Positions 1-5,686 are shown, numbered from the stretch's first letter. The stretch: DNA of 5,686 nt from Nitrospira sp. (GCA_012032965.1 JAAUPT010000139.1:1-5686); one strand, 5' to 3'. The notes: a model not told the origin generated them from the letters alone. Made by a program: numbers and translations.

Positions 1-513
1 ACGCATCCCGAGCCGAGCCCAGTTCCGAAAGTCGCAAGTGTGAGCGGTTCGGAGGCGAGCGTCCAAGTTAAGGGAGGACGTGATCTTCTGATGCAACTCT
101 CGCGGTGTTGTAACCCTGTTCCGGGGGACAAGATTTTGGGATACATCACGCGTGGGAGGGGGCTTACCATCCATTCCGTCGAGTGTCCTAACTTGGGGGC
201 GTTAGATTATGATCGGGATCGTCTTGTCGAGGTCGAATGGGATACGGCCACCCCTGGTCAACATTCGGTCAACATCGCCGTCATTGCTGAAGATAAAACC
301 GGGGTATTGGCGAATGTCTCTTCGGCGATCGCCGGATCTGATGCGAATATCAGCCGTGCTGAGATTACGACGAGAGAGGATCGTAAGGCTGAGTTGCATT
401 TCGTGGTTGAGATCGCCGACACGAATCACCTCCATCGAGTGCTGAAAGCGATCGAACGTCTGGAAGGCATCATTACAGCGCGGCGTCTGAGGTCTTGGAG
501 AGGGAAACCCTAG
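1..513 (+). CDS. relA/spoT: RelA/SpoT-family (p)ppGpp synthetase/hydrolase, C-terminal part (5'-truncated by window)
   Basis: The frame is open from the first base to a TAG at 511-513, giving 170 residues whose N-terminal remainder lies outside the window. Residues 23-64 match the zinc-finger (CC/RIS) domain of Rel proteins: the RCCNPVPGD motif (C36, C37), the GYITRGRG motif, then H58 and C62, which complete the usual Cys-Cys-His-Cys zinc set. Residues about 88-166 form the C-terminal ACT (RRM) domain, with the typical DKTGVLA turn and a beta-alpha-beta pattern ending in RRLRSW. In long Rel enzymes these two domains bind the ribosome or mediate regulation; the HD hydrolase and synthetase domains that make or degrade (p)ppGpp would lie upstream and are not seen here. 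A GTG at 40 could act as a start but lies inside the conserved linker, so the gene almost certainly begins earlier. Whether the enzyme is bifunctional cannot be judged from this end. The gene ends 24 bases from the convergent DUF192 gene. Confidence 0.93.
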   Translation, partial: THPEPSPVPKVASVSGSEASVQVKGGRDLLMQLSRCCNPVPGDKILGYITRGRGLTIHSVECPNLGALDYDRDRLVEVEWDTATPGQHSVNIAVIAEDKTGVLANVSSAIAGSDANISRAEITTREDRKAELHFVVEIADTNHLHRVLKAIERLEGIITARRLRSWRGKP

Positions 514-537
514 CAGGATGGCTTTCACGATGAGGCG

Positions 538-1015
538 TTAAGGCTGGCCGAATTGAAGCTTCGCTCCTTTCTCGATCTTATACCTATCAACGGTCCCTCC
601 GGTAATCTCGAGCACATACACTGCGTCGGCGTTGTTTGGACGATATTGCGGACACGAGTCGTCGCTTTTCGTGCAAATGGGAACCTTTTGCTCGATATGC
701 GTGACTCGTTTCTTCTCGTCCAGCCAGATGAGGTCGAGCGCAATTTTTGTGTTTTTCATCCAGAAGGTCCAGGCCTGGGGCTCGCTAAAAAAAAAACAAC
801 ATCCCGTGATCCTTCTTGAGGTGGTCTCGATACATGAGACCCTGTGCTCGCTTCCGTGGTGTATCGGCAATTTCAGCTTGGATGGTCACGCCCGACGGCG
901 TGCGAATTGAGATCAGTTCTGAATTGGCCGCCCCACGAGCCGGCAGGTGGTCAAGGAATGGTCCCAGTATGACCAGGGGAAAAAGTACGCACAACGTTGA
1001 TCGTTTCAGACTCAT
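538..1015 (-). CDS. Secreted DUF192-family protein, frame broken at a ten-base homopolymer
   Basis: The first part reads from ATG at 1015 for 76 residues and stops at a TAG (787-785) just after a run of ten T on the coding strand (+ strand A 787-796). If one T is removed, the frame continues without a gap to a TAA at 540-538 and gives about 158 residues. The joined protein has a basic start (MSLKRS), a hydrophobic core about residues 7-20, and a possible signal-peptidase site near ARGAA, so it is probably exported. The DUF192 signature follows: [19 protein letters not shown], then FWMKNT (about 84-89), ALDLIWLD, a Cys pair (PIC...SC) and VLEITGG near the end. DUF192 proteins are small beta-rich proteins of unclear role, usually predicted to be secreted or periplasmic. 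No good Shine-Dalgarno sequence precedes the start. It points away from the zinc-ribbon gene. The break is either a homopolymer read error, a true mutation, or a slippage site; family assignment is firm, functionality is not. Confidence 0.85.
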
Positions 1016-1146
1016 GAATGCATCGTAATGATCATTCTAGCTTCCAGTCAAGGCGGCCATTTCTGAAAAGCAGAAAAAAGTTGGTTGCGGTGTTAGAAAT
1101 ATTGCAATCGTCTCAGTTGTTGTGCCATCTTCAACACTGATTCAAG

Positions 1147-1153
1147 AAGAGGA
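1147..1153 (+). promoter_or_regulatory. Ribosome binding site deciding the zinc-ribbon start
   Basis: AAGAGGA lies four bases before the ATG at 1158. The frame could also open at a GTG at 1122, but that codon has no comparable purine-rich site in front of it, so the ATG is preferred. Confidence 0.55.
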
Positions 1154-1157
1154 TCTC

Positions 1158-1343
1158 ATGCAAGAAAAACGACGAGTGCTCTACAAAAAAGGTGTGTTTG
1201 TCTGTCCAGGGTGTCGTCAGTCCTACGTCCAGGAGAAATGGGTCGAAGAATGGCGGATCCGCTGCCATCGTTGTACATATCGTGGAACGCTGACGGAAGT
1301 GTCAGTTGAAGAGCATATGGAAGAAGAGACGTTTCGACACTAG
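1158..1343 (+). CDS. Small zinc-ribbon protein of unknown function
   Basis: This is a 61-residue protein starting at ATG 1158 and ending at TAG 1341-1343. It holds two Cys pairs, CPGC (about residues 16-19) and CHRC (about 36-39), separated by a short basic and aromatic stretch with YVQEKW and EEWRIRC. The spacing is that of a rubredoxin-like or treble-clef zinc ribbon, so the four cysteines should bind one zinc ion. The N-terminus is basic (QEKRRVLYKK) and the C-terminus acidic (VEEHMEEE). There is no signal peptide or membrane segment, so it is probably cytoplasmic. Zinc ribbons of this kind may bind nucleic acid or protein; the sequence does not say which. An upstream GTG (1122) would add 12 residues that do not look conserved in character. 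It is divergent from the DUF192 gene, with 142 bases between the starts, and sits 36 bases before the flavoprotein gene on the same strand, so the two could be co-transcribed. I do not recognise it as a named gene. Confidence 0.75.
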   Translation: MQEKRRVLYKKGVFVCPGCRQSYVQEKWVEEWRIRCHRCTYRGTLTEVSVEEHMEEETFRH

Positions 1344-1379
1344 GTCCTTACATCCTGACTTTTTCCGAATTCTAACATC

Positions 1380-2020
1380 GTGTCAGTGAACCTTGTTCTG
1401 AACCATTCTCTCGCCCGATTGCGGCGTCTGCTGGCTGTCGTGCTCATGTGCGTCAGTCTGACCACGGGCTGCGTGGCGTTGTCACGGGCAGGCGATGCCT
1501 CGCCATCAATCAAGATCCTCGTCACCTACCATTCTCTCTCAGGAAATACTGAACGTATGGCGGATGCCGTGGTTGCTGGAGCCGAGTCAGTGTCTGGTAC
1601 GCAGGTTGTCCTTAAAGTGTGGGCCACGTGACGGCAGAGGATCTGTTTTCAGCCGATGCTGTGATCGTGGGCTCTCCGGTGTATTGGTCCAACATGTCAG
1701 GGGAGGTGAAGACCTTCTTTGATAACTGGCAGTTCAAGTTCGGTGTCTTTCCGGAATACAAGATGAAAGACAAAGTTGGGGCGGCCTTTGCCACAGGAGG
1801 GCAAGTCTCAAGCGGAAAAGAAGTCACCATGCTGACGATTCTCGCCGCGATGTTGGGCAATCAGATGATTGTGGTAAGCGGCGGCGGTGCGTTTGGCGCG
1901 TCGGCTACAACCGAAGGCGACAGCTTAGGGATTAATGATCAGGAACTGTCTGATGCCAAGGCGTTAGGGCAGCGTGTGGCTGATGTGACGAAGCTCATTA
2001 GGGGCGGGTCCGCACAATAA
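1380..2020 (+). CDS. WrbA/flavodoxin-like FMN protein with N-terminal export signal, frameshifted
   Basis: The first frame runs from GTG 1380 to TGA 1629-1631; the second picks up at about 1617-1619 and runs to TAA 2018-2020. One base added after the AAA at 1614-1616 joins them as ...VLK-R-VGHVTAEDL..., giving about 213 residues. The joined protein shows a flavodoxin fold: a first beta-strand (KILVTYHS), the FMN phosphate loop SLSGNT (52-57), GSPVYWSNMSGEVKTFFDNW (about 98-117) with aromatic residues near the flavin, then GAAFATGG and a GGGAFGAS segment, and a WrbA-like end (ELSDAKALGQRVADVTKLI). WrbA proteins are FMN-dependent NAD(P)H:quinone oxidoreductases. The first 40 residues are unusual for the family: RLRR, a hydrophobic stretch, then SLTTGC, a weak lipobox with Cys31, or alternatively a signal-peptidase I substrate. 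No Shine-Dalgarno sequence is evident; an in-frame stop at 1356-1358 limits the start to GTG 1380, GTG 1386 or another non-ATG codon nearby. Substrate and true location are not shown by sequence. Confidence 0.83.
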
Positions 2021-2088
2021 GATGATCATGAGCTGGACAATGTGAACCGACGGTGGAATCTCTGGGCGCGAGCAGATGTGTGGAGGAG

Positions 2089-2107
2089 GGAAGGTTTTTA
2101 TCCTTCC
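2089..2107. terminator. Possible hairpin between convergent genes
   Basis: GGAAGG (2089-2094) and CCTTCC (2102-2107) form a six-base-pair stem around a seven-base loop. An alternative outer stem pairs TGTGGA (2079-2084) with TCCACA (2105-2110). It sits between the convergent flavoprotein and Bfd genes, and the loop contains the Bfd stop codon. There is no T-run after the stem on either strand, so it is a poor match to an intrinsic terminator. The position is the main argument for it. Confidence 0.25.
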
Positions 2108-2295
2108 ACAGTACTGGGCGAAGCCCCTTGGACTGCAAGCTCTACCAATTCATGGATGTTCTTCGCGCAGCGACCGCAACTACCACTTTGCTTGAGGCCA
2201 AACTTTGACTTGAGCTGACAGGGCATTACACATCCCGCCCGCCCTGCCTCGCGGACGTCTGATTCTGTAATTCCTCTGCATAAGCAAACGTACAT
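2098..2295 (-). CDS. bfd: Bfd-type [2Fe-2S] protein (bacterioferritin-associated ferredoxin-like)
   Basis: This is a 65-residue protein from ATG 2295 to TAA 2100-2098. It carries the BFD-domain cysteine pattern: CLC near the N-terminus (C4, C6), then 33 residues, then CGRC (C40, C43), four ligands for one [2Fe-2S] cluster. Around them are typical family segments (VCLCRGITESDVREA, KFGLKQSGSCGRCAKNIHELV). In known systems Bfd passes electrons to bacterioferritin to release stored iron; the same domain also occurs in NirB- and NifU-related proteins, so the partner here is uncertain. No bacterioferritin gene is in the window. Two extra cysteines (C22, C26) lie in the middle and are not part of the standard set. 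The start is ATG 2295, preceded by GGGGGAG on the coding strand three bases away; a TTG at 2298 is also in frame. It lies 133 bases downstream of the oligoendopeptidase gene on the same strand, and could be read from that gene's promoter or its own. The protein is probably cytoplasmic. Confidence 0.87.
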   Translation of the reverse strand: MYVCLCRGITESDVREAGRAGCVMPCQLKSKFGLKQSGSCGRCAKNIHELVELAVQGASPSTVEG

Positions 2296-2428
2296 CAACT
2301 CCCCCGACCCTCAATACGACGATTATGAGAAGCATTATCAGTATGCCACGGTCCGAGCGTTGTGTCAAGCTCGCAATGATGGCGTTCTGGGATGCGTGAA
2401 TTGAGGCTGGAAACCAAATTTTTGGTGG

Positions 2429-4228
2429 CTAGGAGAGAGTGACCTCGAGTTCGTTTACCATCTCCCGGATCGTATTGAAGCCTGATTGCCAGAAGGATTC
2501 CGACGTCATATCGACACCCATCCTGTCCAGGATATCCTTTGGTGATTGAGACCCGCCGGTTGCGAGCAGCTCGAGATACTTCGGCACGAATGACGCACCT
2601 TGTTCTTTGTACATGCGGTAGAGGGCCAATACGAGCAGGTTTCCGAAACTGTAGGCATAACAATAGAATGGACTGGCAAAGATATGGGGAATGGTCAGCC
2701 ACTCCCATTGAAACTCGTCCGGCACCTTCATGTTCTTGCCGAATTGTTGTCGGAGTTCAGATAGGTATGCCTGAGCCAATTGATCGCCCGTCGCACCCTC
2801 CGTCACCATGCCGTGTGCCAGAGTTTCAAATCGGACAAAATAGGCCTGACGGAGTACGGTCGCGTAGATATCGTCCAATTGGTTCAAGAGGAGCCCTTGT
2901 CGGACGGTCTTCTTCTGTTCTTGGGACATTAAAGCATCTGAGAGAATTCGTTCGCCGAAAACGGAAGCGGTTTCCGCCAATGGGAGCGTGGAATGAAAGG
3001 TGAAGACCGAATGGTCTTTTGCCATCATGCCATGGACGGCATGCCCGAGTTCATGAGCCATGGTGGCGACGTCTCGAGCCTCCCCCGTGAAGTTCAACAT
3101 GACGTACGGGGTCAAGCCCGGCGCCACGCTATAACAATAGGCGCCGCCGAGCTTGCCGGGGCGCGTTGGCGCATCAACGTGCCTCGCTCGAAAGACCTCT
3201 TCAGCCAGATCGGCCAATCGCGGGGAGAAATTTCGATAGGCTTCGAGCACCATCGCAACCGCGTCGTCGTATCGATATGCCTTTGTTTCGGTTCTGTGAG
3301 GAGCGTAGATATGATACCGGTTCATCGACGTGATCTTGCAGACTTTGGCTTTCAGCTTGAAGTAGGTTTGAAAGATATCGGCATTCTTGGCACACGTCGC
3401 AAGCAGGACATCAACGGCCTGGTTCGGGACATCATTGCCGAGGTTCCGGGTGGCAATAGGAGAGCTAAAGGCTCGGAGTTCTACGTTCTCCGCCTTCCAA
3501 TCGTTCACGAGCGTTCGATACATTTCTCCAATCAGATCGCGCTGGGTCGAGAACATGCGATAGAGTTCTTGATAGGCGGCCTGGCGAATGGATGCCCGAG
3601 GGCTCCGCACGTGGCTCATGAGTTGCTCGCGATTCATGGTGCGTCTCTTCCCATCGACCGTCAGGGTGAATGTCAGTCCGTTGGTTACCACATCGTAGAG
3701 CGTATTGACCGCGCTGCGTCCGGTGACATTCTTGACGTTGATGATTTTCTCCTCGGCTTCCGAGAGCGTATGGGGTTTGTAACGCCTGATGGTTTCGAGG
3801 TGATACCGGAGATCGCCTGCATCGGCCATCAATCGTTCGGCGTTGAACGAATCGACGCCTTGCCACCAGAGATCGAAAAAGAGCAAGCGATTGTTCAATG
3901 TCGTGAGGCGCTCCTCGACTCGGGATTTGAGCGAGCGGGACTTCGCATCCTTCGTATCCTCCGAGAACCAGAGATAGGCAAACGCTCCCACTCGGTTTGA
4001 GATCTCGGCAATCGATTCGGTCAGTTTGAGGATCGCCAAGAAGTCTGGACTGGCCATGGTCGCCTGCAATTGAGGCCGCGCCGCTTCTACTTGCCCCACA
4101 AGTTTCCCCAGCTCAACCAGGCTTCTTTCCACATCGATCGGTGGCTTCTTCACGAGATCACTGAGATCCCATCGGTTGTGCGTGATGGGTATAGACGTCT
4201 TACGACCAGGTTGGCGTTGAGCGGCCAT
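2429..4228 (-). CDS. pepF: Oligoendopeptidase F, M3B family zinc metallopeptidase
   Basis: This 599-residue protein runs from ATG 4228 to TAG 2431-2429, about the usual length for PepF. Residues about 110-200 and onward are the helical M3 N-terminal region. The catalytic core has HELGH at 392-396, where His392 and His396 bind zinc and Glu393 is the catalytic base. Glu419 in LAETASVFGE is the expected third zinc ligand. The segment HIFASPFYCYAY (515-526) supplies the His and Tyr residues that stabilise the transition state in M3 enzymes. Also typical are GGAYCYSV (361-368) and YVMLNFTGEARDVATMAHE (375-393). PepF enzymes cleave short peptides in the cytoplasm; no signal peptide is seen. The frame stays open for 72 further codons up to 4444, but AAGGAG sits six bases before ATG 4228, and the upstream codons overlap the divergent gene. 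The gene is intact, in contrast to three of its neighbours. A weak -10-like TAAAAT (4275-4270) lies about 40 bases upstream, without a clear -35. Confidence 0.95.
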   Translation of the reverse strand: MAAQRQPGRKTSIPITHNRWDLSDLVKKPPIDVERSLVELGKLVGQVEAARPQLQATMASPDFLAILKLTESIAEISNRVGAFAYLWFSEDTKDAKSRSLKSRVEERLTTLNNRLLFFDLWWQGVDSFNAERLMADAGDLRYHLETIRRYKPHTLSEAEEKIINVKNVTGRSAVNTLYDVVTNGLTFTLTVDGKRRTMNREQLMSHVRSPRASIRQAAYQELYRMFSTQRDLIGEMYRTLVNDWKAENVELRAFSSPIATRNLGNDVPNQAVDVLLATCAKNADIFQTYFKLKAKVCKITSMNRYHIYAPHRTETKAYRYDDAVAMVLEAYRNFSPRLADLAEEVFRARHVDAPTRPGKLGGAYCYSVAPGLTPYVMLNFTGEARDVATMAHELGHAVHGMMAKDHSVFTFHSTLPLAETASVFGERILSDALMSQEQKKTVRQGLLLNQLDDIYATVLRQAYFVRFETLAHGMVTEGATGDQLAQAYLSELRQQFGKNMKVPDEFQWEWLTIPHIFASPFYCYAYSFGNLLVLALYRMYKEQGASFVPKYLELLATGGSQSPKDILDRMGVDMTSESFWQSGFNTIREMVNELEVTLS

Positions 4229-4234
4229 GAACAT

Positions 4235-4240
4235 CTCCTT
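4235..4240 (-). promoter_or_regulatory. Shine-Dalgarno sequence of the oligoendopeptidase gene
   Basis: On the coding strand AAGGAG is followed by six bases and the ATG at 4228. A second ATG at 4234 directly abuts the site and is too close to be used, so the site fixes the start at 4228 and rules out the long N-terminal extension that the open frame would allow. Confidence 0.8.
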
Positions 4241-4333
4241 TGGGTTGATTTCATGTCTTCGGGACCGTGATTTTATCATCAGCGGATGGCGCCCGTGGAG
4301 AAAATTGTCAGGCCATGAAGAGAGCTGGATTGC

Positions 4334-4346
4334 ATTGACTGTCAAT
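4334..4346. promoter_or_regulatory. Candidate operator: perfect inverted repeat in the divergent intergenic region
   Basis: ATTGAC-T-GTCAAT is a perfect six-base inverted repeat with a one-base spacer. It lies 25 bases before the GTG of the 113-aa gene and about 105 bases upstream of the oligoendopeptidase start. Its left half contains TTGACT, which resembles a -35 box, although no good -10 box follows at the right distance. A repeat this short can arise by chance, so it is only a candidate. Confidence 0.25.
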
Positions 4347-4371
4347 CGGTCGGATGCAAGGATGGTGCTGA

Positions 4372-4713
4372 GTGAGCACGAATATGAACGATCACGAACT
4401 GCAGCGAGTGGTTCAATATGTGACAGCCAGCACGTCGTATGCACGAGAGACTGTGAGTGACATTCTCCGTACGGGCTTTGCGGAGCTGTCGTCCCTGGCG
4501 ACTAGTTCGATTCAGCCCTTCGAGAGGGAGACTCTTTTAGAATATGTCTCACAGTGGACCATCAAGCGAACTGGGCAGCCAGAGCCATTGGTTCGCGAAG
4601 TGCTAAGCTGTGCCGGCCGATGGTTGGATGAAGTCTACGATGAACTTGCCAAGCGGCACCCAGAGGCGTTGGGGCTGACGGCGAATCATGAAGGTGATGC
4701 AGAGAGTGAGTGA
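4372..4713 (+). CDS. Hypothetical helical protein, 113 aa, first gene of a two-gene unit
   Basis: I do not recognise this protein. It reads from GTG 4372 to TGA 4711-4713. A stop codon (4369-4371) directly precedes the GTG, so no earlier start exists in frame; ATG 4384 is the alternative. AAGGA at 4358-4362 is nine bases from the GTG, which favours it slightly. The composition suggests a mostly helical, soluble protein: several amphipathic stretches (ELQRVVQYVTAS, ARETVSDILRTGFAELSSL, REVLSCAGRWLDEVYDELAKR), a single Cys, and a loose acidic tail (NHEGDAESE). No signal peptide, membrane segment or metal motif is seen. The stop is three bases from the ATG of the next gene, which strongly suggests translation from the same message and a shared job. 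It is transcribed away from the oligoendopeptidase gene. Function unknown. Confidence 0.65.
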   Translation: MSTNMNDHELQRVVQYVTASTSYARETVSDILRTGFAELSSLATSSIQPFERETLLEYVSQWTIKRTGQPEPLVREVLSCAGRWLDEVYDELAKRHPEALGLTANHEGDAESE

Positions 4714-4716
4714 ACC

Positions 4717-5563
4717 ATGGGACGGTTTCGTTCGAAAAAGACGTTCAAGCTGGTCACCCATCTTCGAGGCGAACGTTTGGGACCGATGCCAGCCTGGAAG
4801 CGTGAAGAGGAGGGGCTGTCTCGCGAACTGCACGATCGGTGGAGCAGTCTTCAGCGGCATTGTGCCGATCAATCGAGTCATCTCCGTCTAGGCCGCCTAG
4901 TCCGGCGACTCACACACTATGATTACGGGATCAGGGAATCGGCGCTGGCCGAATTAGAATTGGCCACTCAATTGATTCGTGCCGGCGTTTCGGGTCACCT
5001 TCTTACCTGAGTCGCAAGCACGAACCGCGGATCTCGAGTGCCACACCGGCCGAAAACCTTTCTACGTGGAGGTCACGGCGATGGTAGGGTCAGCAGAGCG
5101 GCAACGGTTGCCTCTTCGTGGACTTGATCTCGATGAGTTACCGAGAGAAGAGGAGGATCGGGGGTTCATTTTGACTCATCGAATTCTCGCGCGAATTCAG
5201 CAAAAGGCGAAACAGTTGGCCGATTATTGTGACCCGGTGGTGCTCAGCATCTCCATCCCACGAGCCGACCTTCAGGGTGAAAAGCACTCTCGTCCTGAAC
5301 GGATTTGGCTGGATCTGAAGACCCTTGCCGGGGTAGTGACGGCTTTGCTTATCGGAATTTCCGCCCTTAGTGCGGTCATCATTTCCATCTGGGATGTTGA
5401 CCCGCTTCCTTCAAGAGCAGCGGTGAGGCTTGCAAATGTAGAGGTGATTGAACGAGCCAGACATCAGAAGACCCAGCCTCGCGTGCGCATGCTGGTCCTG
5501 AACCCGAACGCCTCAGCCCCGCTCTCCGAATCTCATGATGCTTTAATCAGGCAAACCTTGTAG
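4717..5563 (+). CDS. Hypothetical protein with degenerate PD-(D/E)XK nuclease-like core, frameshifted
   Basis: The first frame runs from ATG 4717 to TGA 5008-5010; a second continues in the +1 frame to TAG 5561-5563. Removing one G from GGG 4992-4994 joins them as ...AGVS-VTFLPESQ..., about 281 residues. Around the joint the order is helix with Glu (ESALAELELATQLI, Glu79), strand (VSVTFLPE), Asp105 in TADLEC, then strand YVEVTA with Glu118-Val-Thr120. This resembles the restriction-endonuclease-like E...D...ExK core, with Thr in place of the catalytic Lys. A later helix IQQKAKQL (160-167) also fits such folds. Residues 203-225 are strongly hydrophobic and could be a membrane segment or a buried helix plus strand; the end contains LNPNASAPL. 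The N-terminus is basic. The assignment to this fold is inferred from a motif pattern only, and loss of Lys may mean no cleavage activity. It follows the 113-aa gene by three bases. Function unknown. Confidence 0.68.
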
Positions 5564-5581
5564 CTCTTTCGCAAGGGGGTG

Positions 5582-5686
5582 TTACCCAGTCCACTTCCTC
5601 GTATTGTAAATGCGGCCTCCGGTTCGCTGATACCGCTGGAAGACGGCAACGGCCTCATTTCGGCAAAGGTCCCGGATCACAGAGAC
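5582..5686 (-). CDS. Possible C-terminal fragment of a gene entering from the right edge
   Basis: On the minus strand one frame is open from the window edge to a TAA at 5584-5582, giving 34 residues that include RNEAVAVFQRYQRTGGRIYN and end in KWTG. The other two minus frames stop within this stretch. The residues look like ordinary coding sequence, and the position fits a gene convergent with the preceding one, 18 bases from its end. It is too short to assign to a family, and an open frame of this length can occur by chance. Confidence 0.4.
   Translation of the reverse strand, partial: VSVIRDLCRNEAVAVFQRYQRTGGRIYNTRKWTG

Noticed and set aside
202..528. Minus-strand open frame of 108 codons opposite the Rel gene
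   Set aside because: It is antisense to the conserved ACT domain and has no recognisable protein features.
1046..1051. TTGACT on the minus strand upstream of the DUF192 gene, considered as a -35 box
   Set aside because: The sequence 17 bases further on (TTACGA) is not a -10 box, and the nearby TAGAAT is only six bases away.
2413..2426. ACCAAA-TT-TTTGGT repeat just after the oligoendopeptidase stop, considered as a terminator
   Set aside because: The stem is AT-rich with a two-base loop and no adequate T-run follows on the minus strand.
3465..3866. Open frame of 133 codons on the minus strand inside the oligoendopeptidase gene
   Set aside because: It is on the same strand but in another frame of the gene. 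The product is very rich in Arg and His with no family pattern, as expected for an out-of-frame reading.
2993..4000. Open frame of 335 codons on the plus strand, opposite the oligoendopeptidase gene
   Set aside because: It lies wholly antisense to a gene with clear M3 catalytic motifs. Its translation has no recognisable domain and looks like a shadow frame.
4229..4444. N-terminal extension of 72 codons on the oligoendopeptidase gene
   Set aside because: AAGGAG sits six bases before ATG 4228, the extension has no M3 features, and it would overlap the divergent 113-aa gene.

Overview
The window is a compact piece of bacterial chromosome of moderate GC with short intergenic gaps and genes on both strands. 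The gene families (a Rel-type stringent-response enzyme, a DUF192 exported protein, a WrbA-like flavoprotein, a Bfd-type ferredoxin and an M3B oligopeptidase) are widespread in bacteria. The overall look fits a Gram-negative, possibly Nitrospirota/Nitrospira-like genome, but this is an impression and nothing in the window proves the taxon. I see no rRNA, tRNA, insertion sequence, CRISPR array, prophage gene or other sign of an accessory island.

Layout. (1) 1-513 (+): the C-terminal 170 residues of a RelA/SpoT (Rel) protein, with its zinc-finger and ACT domains. (2) 538-1015 (-), convergent with it: a secreted DUF192 protein whose frame is broken at a run of ten A/T bases. (3) A divergent gap, then 1158-1343 (+): a 61-residue zinc-ribbon protein. 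(4) 1380-2020 (+): a WrbA/flavodoxin-like protein with an N-terminal export signal, broken by an apparent one-base deletion near 1616/1617. (5) 2098-2295 (-): a small Bfd-type [2Fe-2S] protein, convergent with the flavoprotein gene. (6) 2429-4228 (-): a complete oligoendopeptidase F (599 aa). (7) A divergent gap with a short perfect inverted repeat, then 4372-4713 (+), an unrecognised 113-aa protein, and three bases later 4717-5563 (+), an unrecognised protein with a degenerate PD-(D/E)XK nuclease-like core, broken by an apparent one-base insertion at a GGG. (8) 5582-5686 (-): the probable C-terminal 34 codons of a gene entering from the right.

How the genes relate. No single pathway is evident. 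The flavoprotein and the Bfd-type ferredoxin are both redox proteins, but they are convergent, so no shared operon is implied. The only tightly coupled pair is 4372-4713 with 4717-5563. It is also the only candidate for something undescribed, and its function cannot be read from sequence.

The most striking property is technical. Three of the genes are each broken by exactly one single-base indel, while coding similarity runs smoothly across the break. Two of the three lie in homopolymers. Uncorrected sequencing or assembly errors explain this most simply. Real decay, or slippage at the ten-base run, remains possible and is listed below.
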